A stretch of DNA of 64,000 bases, taken from assembly GCF_021390435.2 (NCBI RefSeq), contig NZ_JAJVCN010000004.1, forward strand, positions 1,468,501 to 1,532,500, read 5' to 3'. Numbering within the stretch: position 1 is the stretch's first letter; the number at the start of each line of letters is the position of its first letter. A program made the translations under genes and the position numbers. Origin of the DNA: Kibdelosporangium philippinense (GTDB lineage Bacteria; Actinomycetota; Actinomycetes; Mycobacteriales; Pseudonocardiaceae). Shown here one piece after another: positions 43,993 through 53,472 of the stretch. The notes below the pieces were generated by a model that was not told the DNA's origin, did no database searches, and saw only the letters and a program-made list of their open reading frames with translations.

Positions 43993-45771
43993 TCAAGGCG
44001 CTGTCGCGGCCTGCGCGATCAGATTCGCGTACGCCGTGGCACCTTGCGGCTTCATGTGAATGCCATCGTTGTACAGCAGATCTTTGTGCTCAGAAGCGAA
44101 AGCGTTCCAGTCGACGATGCGCAGGTTTGAATAGCGATCGGGCATCGACCGCAGCAGCTTGAGATTGTCGTCCTGCCACGGGCGTGCGACGTACACGGTC
44201 GCCAGCAGGACGCGTTGCCGGTCGCGCAGCTTGTCCAGCACGCCGGTCAGCTGGCTTTCCTTGATCACGCCGTTGTCGCCGGTATGAATGAGCACGATCG
44301 GCTGCAGCTTGCCGCTTTCCTGATCCGCTGTGATCTTTTCAAGGACCTTGCTGGCCTGGATACCTTCGGTGGTCGACACATCCGCTTGTTTGAATGCCTT
44401 CTGCATTCCGGGGATCGCGCCTTCCAGCACCGAGTCGCCGTACGCGGAAATGGACAGCTGTTTCGCGTCAGTCGCCGTCGCGCTCGGTGTGGCCGCGGAC
44501 GGAATGACGTTCGCCGTCGTCCCGGATTTGTTGCCGGACAACGCGAAGACCGTGACCACGATCGCCACGACCACTGCGGCCAACACAGCGATCCCGGGCA
44601 CCGGGCCGATTCGCCACCGAGTCCAGCCTTTCTCGCGGACGGGTTTCTCGACCATCTGATAACTCATTTCTGTGAGAGCCGCGATCAACGTGAGCCGCAG
44701 CAGGAACAAACCCGGTCCGTCCAGGTCGACGTCAAGGTTCGGCCGGGTGAAGGTCATGACGGGCCAGTGCCACAGGTACAAGCCGTACGACCGGCGCCCG
44801 ACCGCGCGCAGCGGACCAAGCGACAGCAGCCGCGCGACGGGCGTCTGGCGCGTAGCCGCCGCCGTCACCGCGAGGGCCGCGAGGCTGATGCCCTGCAGGC
44901 CGTAGCGGTAGAGCCCTTCCGTGTACGGATCCAGCCAGATCGTCGCTGCCACAAGCGCGAGCAACGCCGTCGCGCCCAACGAAGCCAGCCACGGTGGGCC
45001 CTTACGGAGGCCTGCCATCGGCCTGCCGAGACCGTCACCGTGGCGAAACACTGCCAACCCTGCGCCCAGTAGGAGGCCGAACGCGTGGCTGTCGGTGCCG
45101 AAGTACCAACGAGAGCCATCGTTGTCATAGGGCACGTTGTCCATGGCGCTACCGATGGCCATAGTCAGCGCGGAGGCCAATGCCAGACCGATGATGAGCG
45201 TGAGAACGGCCGTACGTCGCCTTCGCCACGTGACCGCAGCGGCCGCGAACAGAGCGAGCATGAGCGGCCACACGAGGTAGAACTGCTCTTCGACCGCCAG
45301 TGACCACAGGTGCTGCAGGACCGGCGGGCGCCCGGATGACTCGAAGTACGACCGCTGGCCAAGGACGTACCACCAGTTCGAGGCGTAGGCGAGCGCAGCG
45401 ACCAGGTCGCCTCGGAAGGATCCCAACTGGTCGCGTGCCGCGATGAGCACCGCAAGCGAGGCCGTGACCAGGACAACGAGCAACGCGGGTGCCAGGCGGC
45501 GTACGCGAGCCGCCCAGAACCGTTTGAGGTTCACCCTGCCGGACGCGACCTGCGCCCATAGTTGACCGGTGATCAGGTAACCGCTGAGCACGAAGAACAC
45601 GTCCACACCGATGAACCCGCCGCGCGCCCACGGCACGTTGGCGTGGCTCAGGATGACCGCCACCACCGCGAGGCAACGCAGCCCGTCAAGGGCAGGAAAG
45701 CGCGTCGGGCGCGAGAACTTGACGGTCGGCTCGGTGCGTGGCAAGCGGACCGTGCACTGCTCAATCGTCAT
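43993..45771 (-). CDS. acyltransferase 3 / SGNH fusion (OafA-like)
   Basis: The protein of about 592 residues starts with an acyltransferase-3 membrane domain (ALDGLRCLAVVAVILSHANVP, then GGFIGVDVFFVLSGYLIT) with ten hydrophobic helices. It ends in an extracellular SGNH hydrolase domain with the nucleophile in AYGDSVLEG and the catalytic DG-H in YNDGIHMKP. Such fusions O-acetylate cell-surface polysaccharides. The start is uncertain: ATG 45771 is chosen, but an upstream TTG at 45831 is also in frame. Confidence 0.9.
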   Translation of the reverse strand: MTIEQCTVRLPRTEPTVKFSRPTRFPALDGLRCLAVVAVILSHANVPWARGGFIGVDVFFVLSGYLITGQLWAQVASGRVNLKRFWAARVRRLAPALLVVLVTASLAVLIAARDQLGSFRGDLVAALAYASNWWYVLGQRSYFESSGRPPVLQHLWSLAVEEQFYLVWPLMLALFAAAAVTWRRRRTAVLTLIIGLALASALTMAIGSAMDNVPYDNDGSRWYFGTDSHAFGLLLGAGLAVFRHGDGLGRPMAGLRKGPPWLASLGATALLALVAATIWLDPYTEGLYRYGLQGISLAALAVTAAATRQTPVARLLSLGPLRAVGRRSYGLYLWHWPVMTFTRPNLDVDLDGPGLFLLRLTLIAALTEMSYQMVEKPVREKGWTRWRIGPVPGIAVLAAVVVAIVVTVFALSGNKSGTTANVIPSAATPSATATDAKQLSISAYGDSVLEGAIPGMQKAFKQADVSTTEGIQASKVLEKITADQESGKLQPIVLIHTGDNGVIKESQLTGVLDKLRDRQRVLLATVYVARPWQDDNLKLLRSMPDRYSNLRIVDWNAFASEHKDLLYNDGIHMKPQGATAYANLIAQAATAP

Positions 45772-45842
45772 GCAGTCGACGATGCGGCACGCATGTCTTG
45801 CCGTCGTTCTGGCAATGTCATGCGTTTGCAACAGATGAAAAG

Positions 45843-45888
45843 CTCGTGAGTGGTTAGGCGTGTTCTAACGCTGCTAACCACTCACGAG
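45843..45888. terminator. palindrome after TPR-type gene (same family as 1183-1228)
   Basis: Arms CTCGTGAGTGGTTAG (45843-45857) and its complement (45874-45888) are perfect over 15 bp. An inner GCGT/ACGC stem surrounds GTTCTA. It begins 3 bp after the minus-strand stop at 45892. It shares the outer CGTGAGTG and inner GTTCTAAC with the HAD palindrome. Confidence 0.7.
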
Positions 45889-45891
45889 GCT

Positions 45892-46860
45892 TCAGGCGTG
45901 TGTGGAGCTCGTGATGAAGGTCGAGATGAAGTCGGACAGCGCCCGGGCGTCGGTATGGTCCCTGTGCTTGTCCGTCTGATGCTTGAGCGGCTGGATCCGG
46001 TCCTTGACCCGGACGGACTTGAGGGTCTCCGCGGCACTTACCGCCTCGATCCCCACCGAGGCTCCCTGCTCCACCTCACCGGCGAGCATGTGGTTGGTAG
46101 CCAACATGATCAAGCAGAACGACCGGCTACGGACCATGTCCGGCCCATAATTCCTGATCGCCTCGGTCAGCGCGGGAATCGCGACCCGGCTGTGGTGCGC
46201 CCCGACCGCACAGGCCAGTTCCGTGTGGATGGTCCCGACCATCGCCGTGAGCTCGACCTCGGTGAAGAACCGCGCCCAATCCGGGGCCTCGCCGATATCG
46301 GCATTGCCCAAGTCGTCCGCGGCACGGGAAAGCAACCCGACCGCGGGCTCGGCATCGCCCTTCTTCGCGTACGCCCAAGCCTGGTTGGCGTGCAGGATGC
46401 TCGACGCCAGCGCCGACGAAGACCTGTGCGCGGCCAGTTGACCGAGCTGGAAATGCGTCAACGCGGCATCCGGGGATCCGTGGTGCAGGCGTAATCGGCC
46501 CTTGCGGTAATGGATGTTGGCGACGAGGGCCTCGTTGTTGCCTTGCTTGGCGAGCTGGAGCGCGATGTCGAAGTGATGGTCCGCGGCACCGATGTTGCCG
46601 CTGTCGAAACACGTCCACCCGGCGAGGTTGTGCAGGTCAGCGACCGCTGACAGCAGCCGGTCCGGCACCGGGTCGGACATGCTCAGGATCTCGTGTCCCC
46701 AATGGATGCGGACCATCACCGCCTCGCGGCACATTCCTCCGCCACACCGGTAGTCCACCGTGCGCAGGGCGCTGATGTGTGCTTCCAACTGCTCGGCGTC
46801 ACTCGTGCCCGATCTGCCGTGCGTTGGCGGGCGAAAATTCACGAACTCGGGAATCGTCAT
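45892..46860 (-). CDS. TPR-like protein resembling the effector half of XRE regulators
   Basis: The 322-residue protein consists of helical repeats (LHNLAGWTCFDSGNIGAADHHF and AWAYAKKGDAEPAVGLLSRA). These are like the C-terminal parts of actinobacterial XRE-TPR regulators, but no helix-turn-helix is present at the N-terminus. Residues 20-50 have a short Cys pair (YRCGGGMC). ATG 46860 is chosen at the first conserved-looking start; the ribosome site is weak. It is divergent from a Cys-rich small protein gene. The role is probably regulatory or scaffolding. Confidence 0.7.
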   Translation of the reverse strand: MTIPEFVNFRPPTHGRSGTSDAEQLEAHISALRTVDYRCGGGMCREAVMVRIHWGHEILSMSDPVPDRLLSAVADLHNLAGWTCFDSGNIGAADHHFDIALQLAKQGNNEALVANIHYRKGRLRLHHGSPDAALTHFQLGQLAAHRSSSALASSILHANQAWAYAKKGDAEPAVGLLSRAADDLGNADIGEAPDWARFFTEVELTAMVGTIHTELACAVGAHHSRVAIPALTEAIRNYGPDMVRSRSFCLIMLATNHMLAGEVEQGASVGIEAVSAAETLKSVRVKDRIQPLKHQTDKHRDHTDARALSDFISTFITSSTHA

Positions 46861-47015
46861 GGCAGCCAACCTTGAACAGAGTTCAACCGCCCCTCGACGA
46901 CGGAGAGTACTCCCGCCGACACAGGTAGGGATATAGGTATTTCTGCGGGCGCGCGTGGGAGGCACACGTAGGAATCTGGAACGGTTCCGATCGTCGCCGA
47001 AAGGGTCGTCATGCC

Positions 47016-47453
47016 ATGGCGCGACGCAGGCACCTCCGGCTGGTCACCGGCACGGAGGGCATTTCCGACCAGGTTTCGTCCGCACAGGTCAAGTACGGCG
47101 ATCTAGCCGACCGGCGGCTGGCTTCGATCCTCGCGGCCGAGGACACCGCGGAAAGCTACGGCCTCGGCCCGTACGCCCGAAGTACCTGCCAGGTCCATCG
47201 ATGCTGGCTGCACCAATGCATTGCCGAACCGGTCCACGTGAGCGCGGTGACGGGGCATCGATGGTGTCTCGAATGCGAGTGCCCGGTCGATGTCGACATC
47301 GATGAAGTGGGTGCGGTCCGGTTGCGGTGTTCCCGCTGTGGTGGTCAGCCGGATACGACTGCCAATCGGGAAGTGCTGCTCGCCTGCCGGACAAGCTTGT
47401 CCGCGATGCACGCGGGAACGCGCGCGGAGCTGTACGAAATACCAGAGGAGTGA
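47016..47453 (+). CDS. Cys/His-rich hypothetical protein, probable zinc binding
   Basis: The 145-residue protein has two Cys/His clusters: CQVHRCWLHQC with HRWCLECEC, then RLRCSRCGGQ. These would suit one or two structural zinc ions. I know no named family. ATG 47016 follows GAAAGGG. It is divergent from the TPR-like gene and lies upstream of a LuxR-type regulator with about 107 bp between. Confidence 0.65.
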   Translation: MARRRHLRLVTGTEGISDQVSSAQVKYGDLADRRLASILAAEDTAESYGLGPYARSTCQVHRCWLHQCIAEPVHVSAVTGHRWCLECECPVDVDIDEVGAVRLRCSRCGGQPDTTANREVLLACRTSLSAMHAGTRAELYEIPEE

Positions 47454-47560
47454 CCGAAACTTTCTGTTTTTCATCAGATCGGGGATGGTCGTTGCTCTCT
47501 CCAGGGGAACGACAACGTGGTGTGTTGACCCATTGCCAAAGGGGGATCAGGGTTTAGCGC

Positions 47561-49882
47561 GTGGCACTCGCGACACGCCAGCGTGGCAACCTGCCGGCTG
47601 AGACCACGACTTTCGTTGGTCGCAAGCAAGATCTGGCCGAGGTCAAGCAGTTGCTGACGAAGGCACGACTGGTGACGTTGACCGGTGTCGGTGGCGTCGG
47701 CAAAACCCGGCTGGCGCTGCGGACAGGGATTGACCTGCGACGTGCCTTCCGTGACGGGGTGTGGCTCGTCGAACTCGCCGATCTGCCGAACGGCGCATTG
47801 GTGCCGCATACCGTTCTCGAGGCGCTTGCCGTGCACGACGAGACCGGGCGCGACGCGACCGACGTGCTCGTTGAGCATCTGCGGGAGCGGCAAGTCCTGC
47901 TGATCTTGGACAATTGCGAGCACTTGGTTGAAGCGTGCGCGGACCTTGTCGACGTTCTGCTGCGTGCCGCGCCGGGATTGCGGGTGCTCGCCACGAGTAG
48001 GGAGCGGCTCGGAAACAGGTGTGAGTACCTGTGGCCGGTCAGCCCACTGCCGTTGCCGGACGAGTCCTCGTCGCCGGGGGAGTGGCCGCGCTTCCCTGCG
48101 TTGACGTTGTTCGGCGAACGCGCGGCCGCGGTACTGCCGGGCTTCACGATGACCAACGAGACTCAGGCGCGAGTCGCTGAGGTTTGCCGGTTGCTCGGTG
48201 GCATTCCGCTTGCCATCGAACTGTCCGTGGTCCAGCTCAGAGTGTTGAACCTGGACCAGTTGACCGCCCGGCTCGCCGATTGTTACCGCCTGCCTGCCGC
48301 GGCCACGCGCGGTGGGCTGCCGAGGCACCAGACGTTGCAGGCGGCGGTGGAGTGGAGCTTCGACCTGTGCACGGCGGCCGAACAGAACCTGTGGATGCGG
48401 GCATCGGTTTTCGCTGGCGGGTTTGATATGGCCGCGGCCGAACAGGTCTGTGCCGCGGCAGGCCTGCCGTCCGATGAGATGCTCATCCACCTGTTCCGTC
48501 TGGTCGACAAGTCGGTGCTGATCAGCGAGCCGGACGCGGAACAGAGCAGGTTCCGGCTGCTGGAGCCGTTGCGACAGTATGGAATGGACAGACTTCGGGA
48601 GTCCGGTCAGCAAGACTCGGTCCGGCGCAGGCATCGCGACTACTACCTCGAACTCGCTGAGCACAGCGAGAAGGAATGGTTCGGGCCACGGCAAGCGGAA
48701 ATGGTCGCGCGTACCAGCTTGGAACACGCCAACTTCCGGGCAGCACTGGACTTCAGCCTGTCCTCGGACACCACGGCGGCGCTGCGGCTCGCGGCCACGT
48801 TGTGGTTCTATTGGACTGGGTGCGGGATGCTCGGCGAAGGCCGCCTTTGGCTCGGCCGTGCTCTGGAATCCACTTCGGAGCCTACTGCTGAGCGAATGAA
48901 AGCGTTGTGGGTCAATGGGTACATTCACACTTTGCAGGGTGATGTGGCTGCGGCCGTTACAATGCTTGAGGAATGCCGGTCGTATGCGGGCAGTGTCGGT
49001 GACGAGGTCGCTTTGGCGTACGCGACCCACAGGATTGGTTGCAATGCTCTTGTCGGCGATGATGCGGAGTATGCGAAGTCCTTGTTCGCCGACGCGCGGG
49101 AACGCTATCGGCGCCTAGGCGTGTTGGACAGCAACGTCATGCTGGCCGATATCGAGCTGGCCATCGCTTCGGTGTTCCTCGGTGAGCTCGATCAGGCCGC
49201 TGCGCTTTGCGAAGAGGCTTGTGAGACGGGCCTTGCACATGGCGAGCAGTGGGCGTACGCCTATGCGATCTACGGTCTGGCGCTGGTTTCCTTGAGCCGT
49301 GGTGACTTGGCCGGGGCAGCCGCTCACGGTCGTGAGTGTCTGCGGATCAAGCGTGAATTCAAGGACCAGCTGGGTATCGTGCTCGCCATCGAGATACTCG
49401 CGTGGACCGAAGCTGCGCAGTCCAATTGGGACCGGGCGGCGACCATGCTCGGTGCTGCGCAACGGATCTGGCAGTCTGTCGGCTATCCCATGTTCGGCTC
49501 CAGGTACTTTGGTGCCCCGCATGGACACTGCGAGACCCAATCCGAACAAGCGCTTGGTGCCGAGATGTATGAAGCCAAAGTCCGGCATGGCCACGAAATG
49601 AGCCTGGACGAAGCGATCATGTATGCGCTCGGCGAAGACAAAACCCCGATCCGCCCTGCCCATGAGGCGAATCAGCCGGCGGCACTGACCGAGCGGGAAC
49701 TCGAAGTCGCCGGACTGATCGCGACCGGCCTTTCCAACAGGGCGATCGCGCAGAACCTTGTCATCTCCCAGCGTACGGCGGAAGGCCACGTCAACCGGAT
49801 CCTGCGCAAACTCGGCTTCGACTCCCGCGCCCAAGTCGCGACCTGGGTCACCCAGACATCGATGGCGACCGGTAACGACTGA
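47561..49882 (+). CDS. LuxR-family ATP-binding regulator (AfsR/LAL-like)
   Basis: The 773-residue protein has an NB-ARC-like ATPase with GVGGVGKTR near residue 45 and VLLILDNCEHL as Walker B. A central winged helix and TPR-like repeats follow. The C-terminal LuxR helix-turn-helix reads LTERELEVAGLIATGLSNRAI and TAEGHVNRILRKLG. GTG 47561 is the first start with a conserved N-terminus. Regulators of this architecture are common in actinobacteria and respond to unknown ligands. Confidence 0.92.
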   Translation: MALATRQRGNLPAETTTFVGRKQDLAEVKQLLTKARLVTLTGVGGVGKTRLALRTGIDLRRAFRDGVWLVELADLPNGALVPHTVLEALAVHDETGRDATDVLVEHLRERQVLLILDNCEHLVEACADLVDVLLRAAPGLRVLATSRERLGNRCEYLWPVSPLPLPDESSSPGEWPRFPALTLFGERAAAVLPGFTMTNETQARVAEVCRLLGGIPLAIELSVVQLRVLNLDQLTARLADCYRLPAAATRGGLPRHQTLQAAVEWSFDLCTAAEQNLWMRASVFAGGFDMAAAEQVCAAAGLPSDEMLIHLFRLVDKSVLISEPDAEQSRFRLLEPLRQYGMDRLRESGQQDSVRRRHRDYYLELAEHSEKEWFGPRQAEMVARTSLEHANFRAALDFSLSSDTTAALRLAATLWFYWTGCGMLGEGRLWLGRALESTSEPTAERMKALWVNGYIHTLQGDVAAAVTMLEECRSYAGSVGDEVALAYATHRIGCNALVGDDAEYAKSLFADARERYRRLGVLDSNVMLADIELAIASVFLGELDQAAALCEEACETGLAHGEQWAYAYAIYGLALVSLSRGDLAGAAAHGRECLRIKREFKDQLGIVLAIEILAWTEAAQSNWDRAATMLGAAQRIWQSVGYPMFGSRYFGAPHGHCETQSEQALGAEMYEAKVRHGHEMSLDEAIMYALGEDKTPIRPAHEANQPAALTERELEVAGLIATGLSNRAIAQNLVISQRTAEGHVNRILRKLGFDSRAQVATWVTQTSMATGND

Positions 49883-49977
49883 AGCGACGACAATTCGCCG
49901 ATCTCCCGGTGAACCGGATGAATGACCGGCGCACGGCGTTACTGTGCGCAGGATTTCGTCCCCTGCTAGGAGTATCG

Positions 49978-50352
49978 GTGAACATCGCCCTGTGGGTTGT
50001 GCAAGGCATCCTCGCTGTCGCGTTCCTCATCGCCGGTGGCACAAAGCTGGCACTGTCGAACCAGCGGCTGCTCGAAAGAGGACCGGCTATGGCGTGGGTC
50101 GGTGACTTCAGCCAGCGGTCCGTGAAAACCATTGGCACTCTTGAGGTGCTCGGGGCGCTGAGCCTGGTCATCCCGCCTGCTTTGGACTTCGCGACTGTGC
50201 TGACGCCGACCGCGGCAACGGGTTTCGTGCTGCTGATGTTCGGCGCGACCATCGTGCACCTGCGTCGCGGTGAGACTGTCGCTATCGGACTGCCGATCCT
50301 GCTTGGCGTGTTGGCCCTTGTGGTCGTCTTCCTTCGTGCGTTGGCTCTTTGA
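49978..50352 (+). CDS. DoxX-family membrane protein
   Basis: The 124-residue protein has four helices with the DoxX-like pattern LIAGGTKLALSNQRLLERGPAM and a GTLEVLGALSLVIPP block. GTG 49978 follows AGGAG. Its last 71 bp overlap the convergent helix-turn-helix gene. DoxX-like proteins are linked to redox stress in some actinobacteria; here that is only an analogy. Confidence 0.88.
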   Translation: MNIALWVVQGILAVAFLIAGGTKLALSNQRLLERGPAMAWVGDFSQRSVKTIGTLEVLGALSLVIPPALDFATVLTPTAATGFVLLMFGATIVHLRRGETVAIGLPILLGVLALVVVFLRALAL

Positions 50353-51178
50353 GCTTGTTCCAGGAGGCCAGCATTCGCAGTGCGTCGTGGGACGGTGTTC
50401 CTGGCTCGGCCGTGAGAGTCATCAGGCGTTGTCCGCTGCCGTCGGGACTGTCCCAGGTGTCACAGTCGAGGGTCAGGTCGCCGACGAGCGGGTGCCGGTA
50501 GTTCTTCATGCCGTACGAGGCGCTGTTGACCTCGTGGGTGGCCCACCACGTCCGGAAGTCAGCGTCCTGAACGGACAGTTCACCGACGAGAACGGCCAGG
50601 TCAGGGTCAACGGGGTCCTTGGCGGCTTCCATGCGGAGCGCGGCGACCGCCTCGCGCGCGTTGCTCTCCCAGTCGACGTGCATCGCACGCACAGCGGGGT
50701 TTGTGAACAGGATGCGGATGTAGTTGCGCCGCGCGGGCGGGATGTCGGCGAAGTCGGTGTACAGCGCGGCGGCGGGAGCGTTCCAGGCGAGGATGTCCAT
50801 GCGCTTGCCGAAAACCATCGCCGGGTTCTCGGTGAGCTGGTCGAGCAGCCGTCGCATCGGGGGCCGGACCTGCTGCGGGCGTCGACGGCGTGGGCGGGAG
50901 TCGCTTTTGCCAGCGAGTTGGTACAAGTAGGACTGCTGGTCTTCGTCGAGACGGAGTGCCTTGGCCAGCGTGACAAGGACGGACGCGGAGGCTTGGACCC
51001 GGCCTTGTTCGAGGCGGGTGTAGTAGTCGACGCTGATCGCGGCGAGCTGGGCGACTTCCTCGCGGCGCAGCCCGGTGACTTTGCGTCGCGTGACCGTCTG
51101 AGGCAGACCGACCTCGCGCGCGGTCAACTGGGCACGGCGGGCCTTGAGGAATCCACCGAGCTCATTGGGAGCGCTCAT
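50282..51178 (-). CDS. XRE-family regulator with MmyB-like ligand domain
   Basis: The 298-residue protein has an N-terminal helix-turn-helix (GLRREEVAQLAAISVDYYTRLEQGR) and a C-terminal MmyB-like domain (MDILAWNAPAAALYTDF) that binds a hydrophobic ligand in known relatives. It is divergent from the hydrolase at 51282 with about 100 bp between, so it probably controls it. ATG 51178 is chosen; an ATG three codons earlier is possible. Confidence 0.9.
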   Translation of the reverse strand: MSAPNELGGFLKARRAQLTAREVGLPQTVTRRKVTGLRREEVAQLAAISVDYYTRLEQGRVQASASVLVTLAKALRLDEDQQSYLYQLAGKSDSRPRRRRPQQVRPPMRRLLDQLTENPAMVFGKRMDILAWNAPAAALYTDFADIPPARRNYIRILFTNPAVRAMHVDWESNAREAVAALRMEAAKDPVDPDLAVLVGELSVQDADFRTWWATHEVNSASYGMKNYRHPLVGDLTLDCDTWDSPDGSGQRLMTLTAEPGTPSHDALRMLASWNKLKEPTHEGRRPQGPTRQAGSAVR

Positions 51179-51281
51179 GGCAGCCATTGTGACCCTGGCG
51201 CCGATTCCGTGCGGGGGCAGGATTTTTCCCAGGCAGAGATTCGCACTGGTAGGCGCGGTGAAGCGGGCCAAATCTGGACCT

Positions 51282-52175
51282 ATGAGAACTGATGCCACCT
51301 TCGACAGCGCCGGGATCCAGATTGCCGGCCACCTCTACGCCTCTTCTTCCGACGGCCCATGGCCTGCGATTGTGGTCGGTCACCCGGGCAGCGGCGTCAA
51401 AGAACAGGCCGCTGGCCTGTACGCACGGCTGCTGGCCGAACAGGGGTTCGTCACTCTGGCGTTCGATGCCGCGTACCAGGGTGAAAGCGGTGGCGAACCG
51501 CATGGCCTCGAAGACCCGGCGCAGCGGGTTGAAGACCTGAAGGCCGCCGTCACCTTCTTGGCCTCGCGGCCCGATGTCGATGCCGAACGCATTGCTGTCC
51601 TGGGGATTTGTGCCTCAGGTGGTTACGCGCTTCCTGCGACTGCCAGTGACCACAGGATCAAGGCCGTGGGCACGGTCAGCCTTGCGGACATCTCCCGTCA
51701 GTTCCGCCTCGGCGCTGACGGTACCCAGGACCCGGCCGTTTTCCAGCGGCTTCTGGATGCTGCTGCGGCTGCTCGTAACGGCGATGGGCCACCGAGTTTC
51801 CAGTTGTTCCCGGACACTGTGGAGCAAGCTCGGGCATTGGGTGGCGAGCATGGTGTTGAGGGCTTCGACTACTACCGGACGGACCGTGCTCGGCATCCGC
51901 GCTCGATGACGTTCATGACCTGGTCCAGCGTTGACCGGATGGCGTTCTTCGACGCTTTCGGCGCCGTGAGCATGATCGGGCAGCGGCCGGTGCTGGTGAT
52001 CGCCGGGCGTAAGGCTGTTACGGCGTGGATGAGTGTGGAGGCGTTCCAGCAGATCCAGGGGCCCAAGGAGTTCCACTGGATTGACGGTGCCAGTCACGTT
52101 GACCTGTACGACAAGGAGCAATACGTGGGTCCGGCGGTTTCCCGGCTCGCCGAGTTCTACCGTCGCGTGGTTTGA
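51282..52175 (+). CDS. alpha/beta hydrolase (dienelactone-hydrolase/YcjY-like)
   Basis: The 297-residue protein has VVGHPGSGVKEQAAGLYARL, FDAAYQGESGG and the nucleophile motif VLGICASGGYALP, in which Cys follows Ile as in the YcjY-like branch. The catalytic His is in WIDGASHVDLYD. It is paired with the divergent MmyB-type regulator, a common actinobacterial arrangement. The substrate is unknown. Confidence 0.9.
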   Translation: MRTDATFDSAGIQIAGHLYASSSDGPWPAIVVGHPGSGVKEQAAGLYARLLAEQGFVTLAFDAAYQGESGGEPHGLEDPAQRVEDLKAAVTFLASRPDVDAERIAVLGICASGGYALPATASDHRIKAVGTVSLADISRQFRLGADGTQDPAVFQRLLDAAAAARNGDGPPSFQLFPDTVEQARALGGEHGVEGFDYYRTDRARHPRSMTFMTWSSVDRMAFFDAFGAVSMIGQRPVLVIAGRKAVTAWMSVEAFQQIQGPKEFHWIDGASHVDLYDKEQYVGPAVSRLAEFYRRVV

Positions 52176-52224
52176 CGGTTGCGGCCTTTCGTGCCAGCGT
52201 GGAGTCATCGCTGGGGGAGGTTCG

Positions 52225-52641
52225 TTGTTCGGGTACATGGCTGCAGGCTGGGCACTGGTGTTCGCCTGCGCGCACTTCTTCTGGGCGCTCGGTGGCCAGG
52301 TAGGGCTGGCTGTTTCAGCGGGACAACAGCTTGCCGCCGAACGTCCGGATTGGTTCGTCGCGAGTGGACTTTGGGGCGTCGGCGTACTGTGCCTGTTCGG
52401 CGCCTTGATCGCGCTTGGTCTTGCTCGCGTGTCGCATCGGCTCCTGACGATCCTCGGCTGGGGTATCGCGGTGCTGCTGCTTGTCCGCGGGATCGGTGTC
52501 GAAGTGCTGATCCTTCTTGGCGAGGCGCCGGGAGTGAGTGCGGAGCAGAAATTCTGGACACTCGCGCTGTGGAATCCGTGGTTCATCCTCGGCGGTGTCC
52601 TCTTCGCACTCGCTGCCCGGCGGTCTGTCAAGGGCGGGTGA
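52225..52641 (+). CDS. DUF3995 membrane protein
   Basis: The protein of about 138 residues has four helices and a DUF3995 pattern (AAGWALVFACAHFFWALGG and ALWNPWFILGGVLFALA). TTG 52225 is chosen because GGGGGAGG lies 4 nt before it; the ATG at 52237 is alternative. Its end overlaps the convergent DUF4383 gene by 14 bp. Confidence 0.8.
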   Translation: MFGYMAAGWALVFACAHFFWALGGQVGLAVSAGQQLAAERPDWFVASGLWGVGVLCLFGALIALGLARVSHRLLTILGWGIAVLLLVRGIGVEVLILLGEAPGVSAEQKFWTLALWNPWFILGGVLFALAARRSVKGG

Positions 52642-53074
52642 CCGGCCGCGCGCCTCGGCCGAGGGCGACGCCGAGCCCGATCATGGCGATCGCCAGAACG
52701 AGATGCAGCCAGTTGTCCGCATCGTTCACTGGCACGAAGTTCGCTTCCCCGCCCATGTCGATGACCACGCCGTAAAGCCAGATCAGCGCATACACGGCCC
52801 CGCCGCCGATGAGGAAACCGCGGGCGCCGGAAGCCGTGCGTGCCAGTGCGAGCCCCGCGACACCGAAGGCCAAATGGACGATGTTGTGCAGGATCGAGAC
52901 GTTGAACAGGCCAAGCAGCAATGCGTCGGAGTGGTGACCGGCGAATTGGAGCGAGTCGAAGTTCGTGGTCACGCCCGGAATGAATCCCGCGATCCCGACC
53001 AGCAGGAACACCACCCCGAAGGCGAGTGCCGCGAGCTGGACGGGTGTGCGGGCTGACTGACGTACCTGAGTCAT
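52628..53074 (-). CDS. DUF4383 membrane protein
   Basis: The 148-residue protein has four helices and the DUF4383 motifs (GVVFLLVGIAGFIPGVTT, NIVHLAFGVAGLALA and DNWLHLVLAIAMIGLG). Function is unknown. ATG 53074 has a GAGGAGG-like site upstream. Confidence 0.9.
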   Translation of the reverse strand: MTQVRQSARTPVQLAALAFGVVFLLVGIAGFIPGVTTNFDSLQFAGHHSDALLLGLFNVSILHNIVHLAFGVAGLALARTASGARGFLIGGGAVYALIWLYGVVIDMGGEANFVPVNDADNWLHLVLAIAMIGLGVALGRGARPVTRP

Positions 53075-53218
53075 TGGGTACGGCCTCCTCTTGACGATTT
53101 GTCCATTCCGGCTGGCTACCCGCGGTGCGTGAAAGGAAACTCGGCCGTTTTTACCCGATCAGGGTGCATGAAGGCCGCTGGTAGCGGGTATCCGGTGAAT
53201 CGCTCAAGGGAGGTAGCG

Positions 53219-53365
53219 ATGGCCAAGCATCGACTGGACAAACAAGACGGAAACAAGTGGGGCGGGCCCGACCTCGTCGCCGAACTCGACGGCCAGGAGC
53301 CGACAACGCATGCGAATGACGACCACGCAGGGGCTGACCACGGCAGACAGACCGACAAAGACTGA
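53219..53365 (+). CDS. 48-residue acidic small protein
   Basis: ATG 53219 follows AAGGGAGGT, an excellent ribosome site. The 48-residue product is rich in Asp, His and Lys (KHRLDKQDGNKWGGPDL near the start) with no hydrophobic segment, and is probably unstructured. I know no family. Good initiation signals make it a likely real gene. Confidence 0.6.
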   Translation: MAKHRLDKQDGNKWGGPDLVAELDGQEPTTHANDDHAGADHGRQTDKD

Positions 53366-53472
53366 CCAATCAAGACAACTCAGTTGAGCACTGTTGCTGG
53401 CCGATGGCCACGGTGCTGTGCTGCGTTGCTAGAGGTGGCGGCGCTGAGCCATGTGGCTGGCGGGCATTGTTA

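Noticed and set aside
47474..49030. 518-residue minus-strand ORF
   Set aside because: Antisense to the LuxR-type regulator, which has clear P-loop and helix-turn-helix motifs in the other strand.
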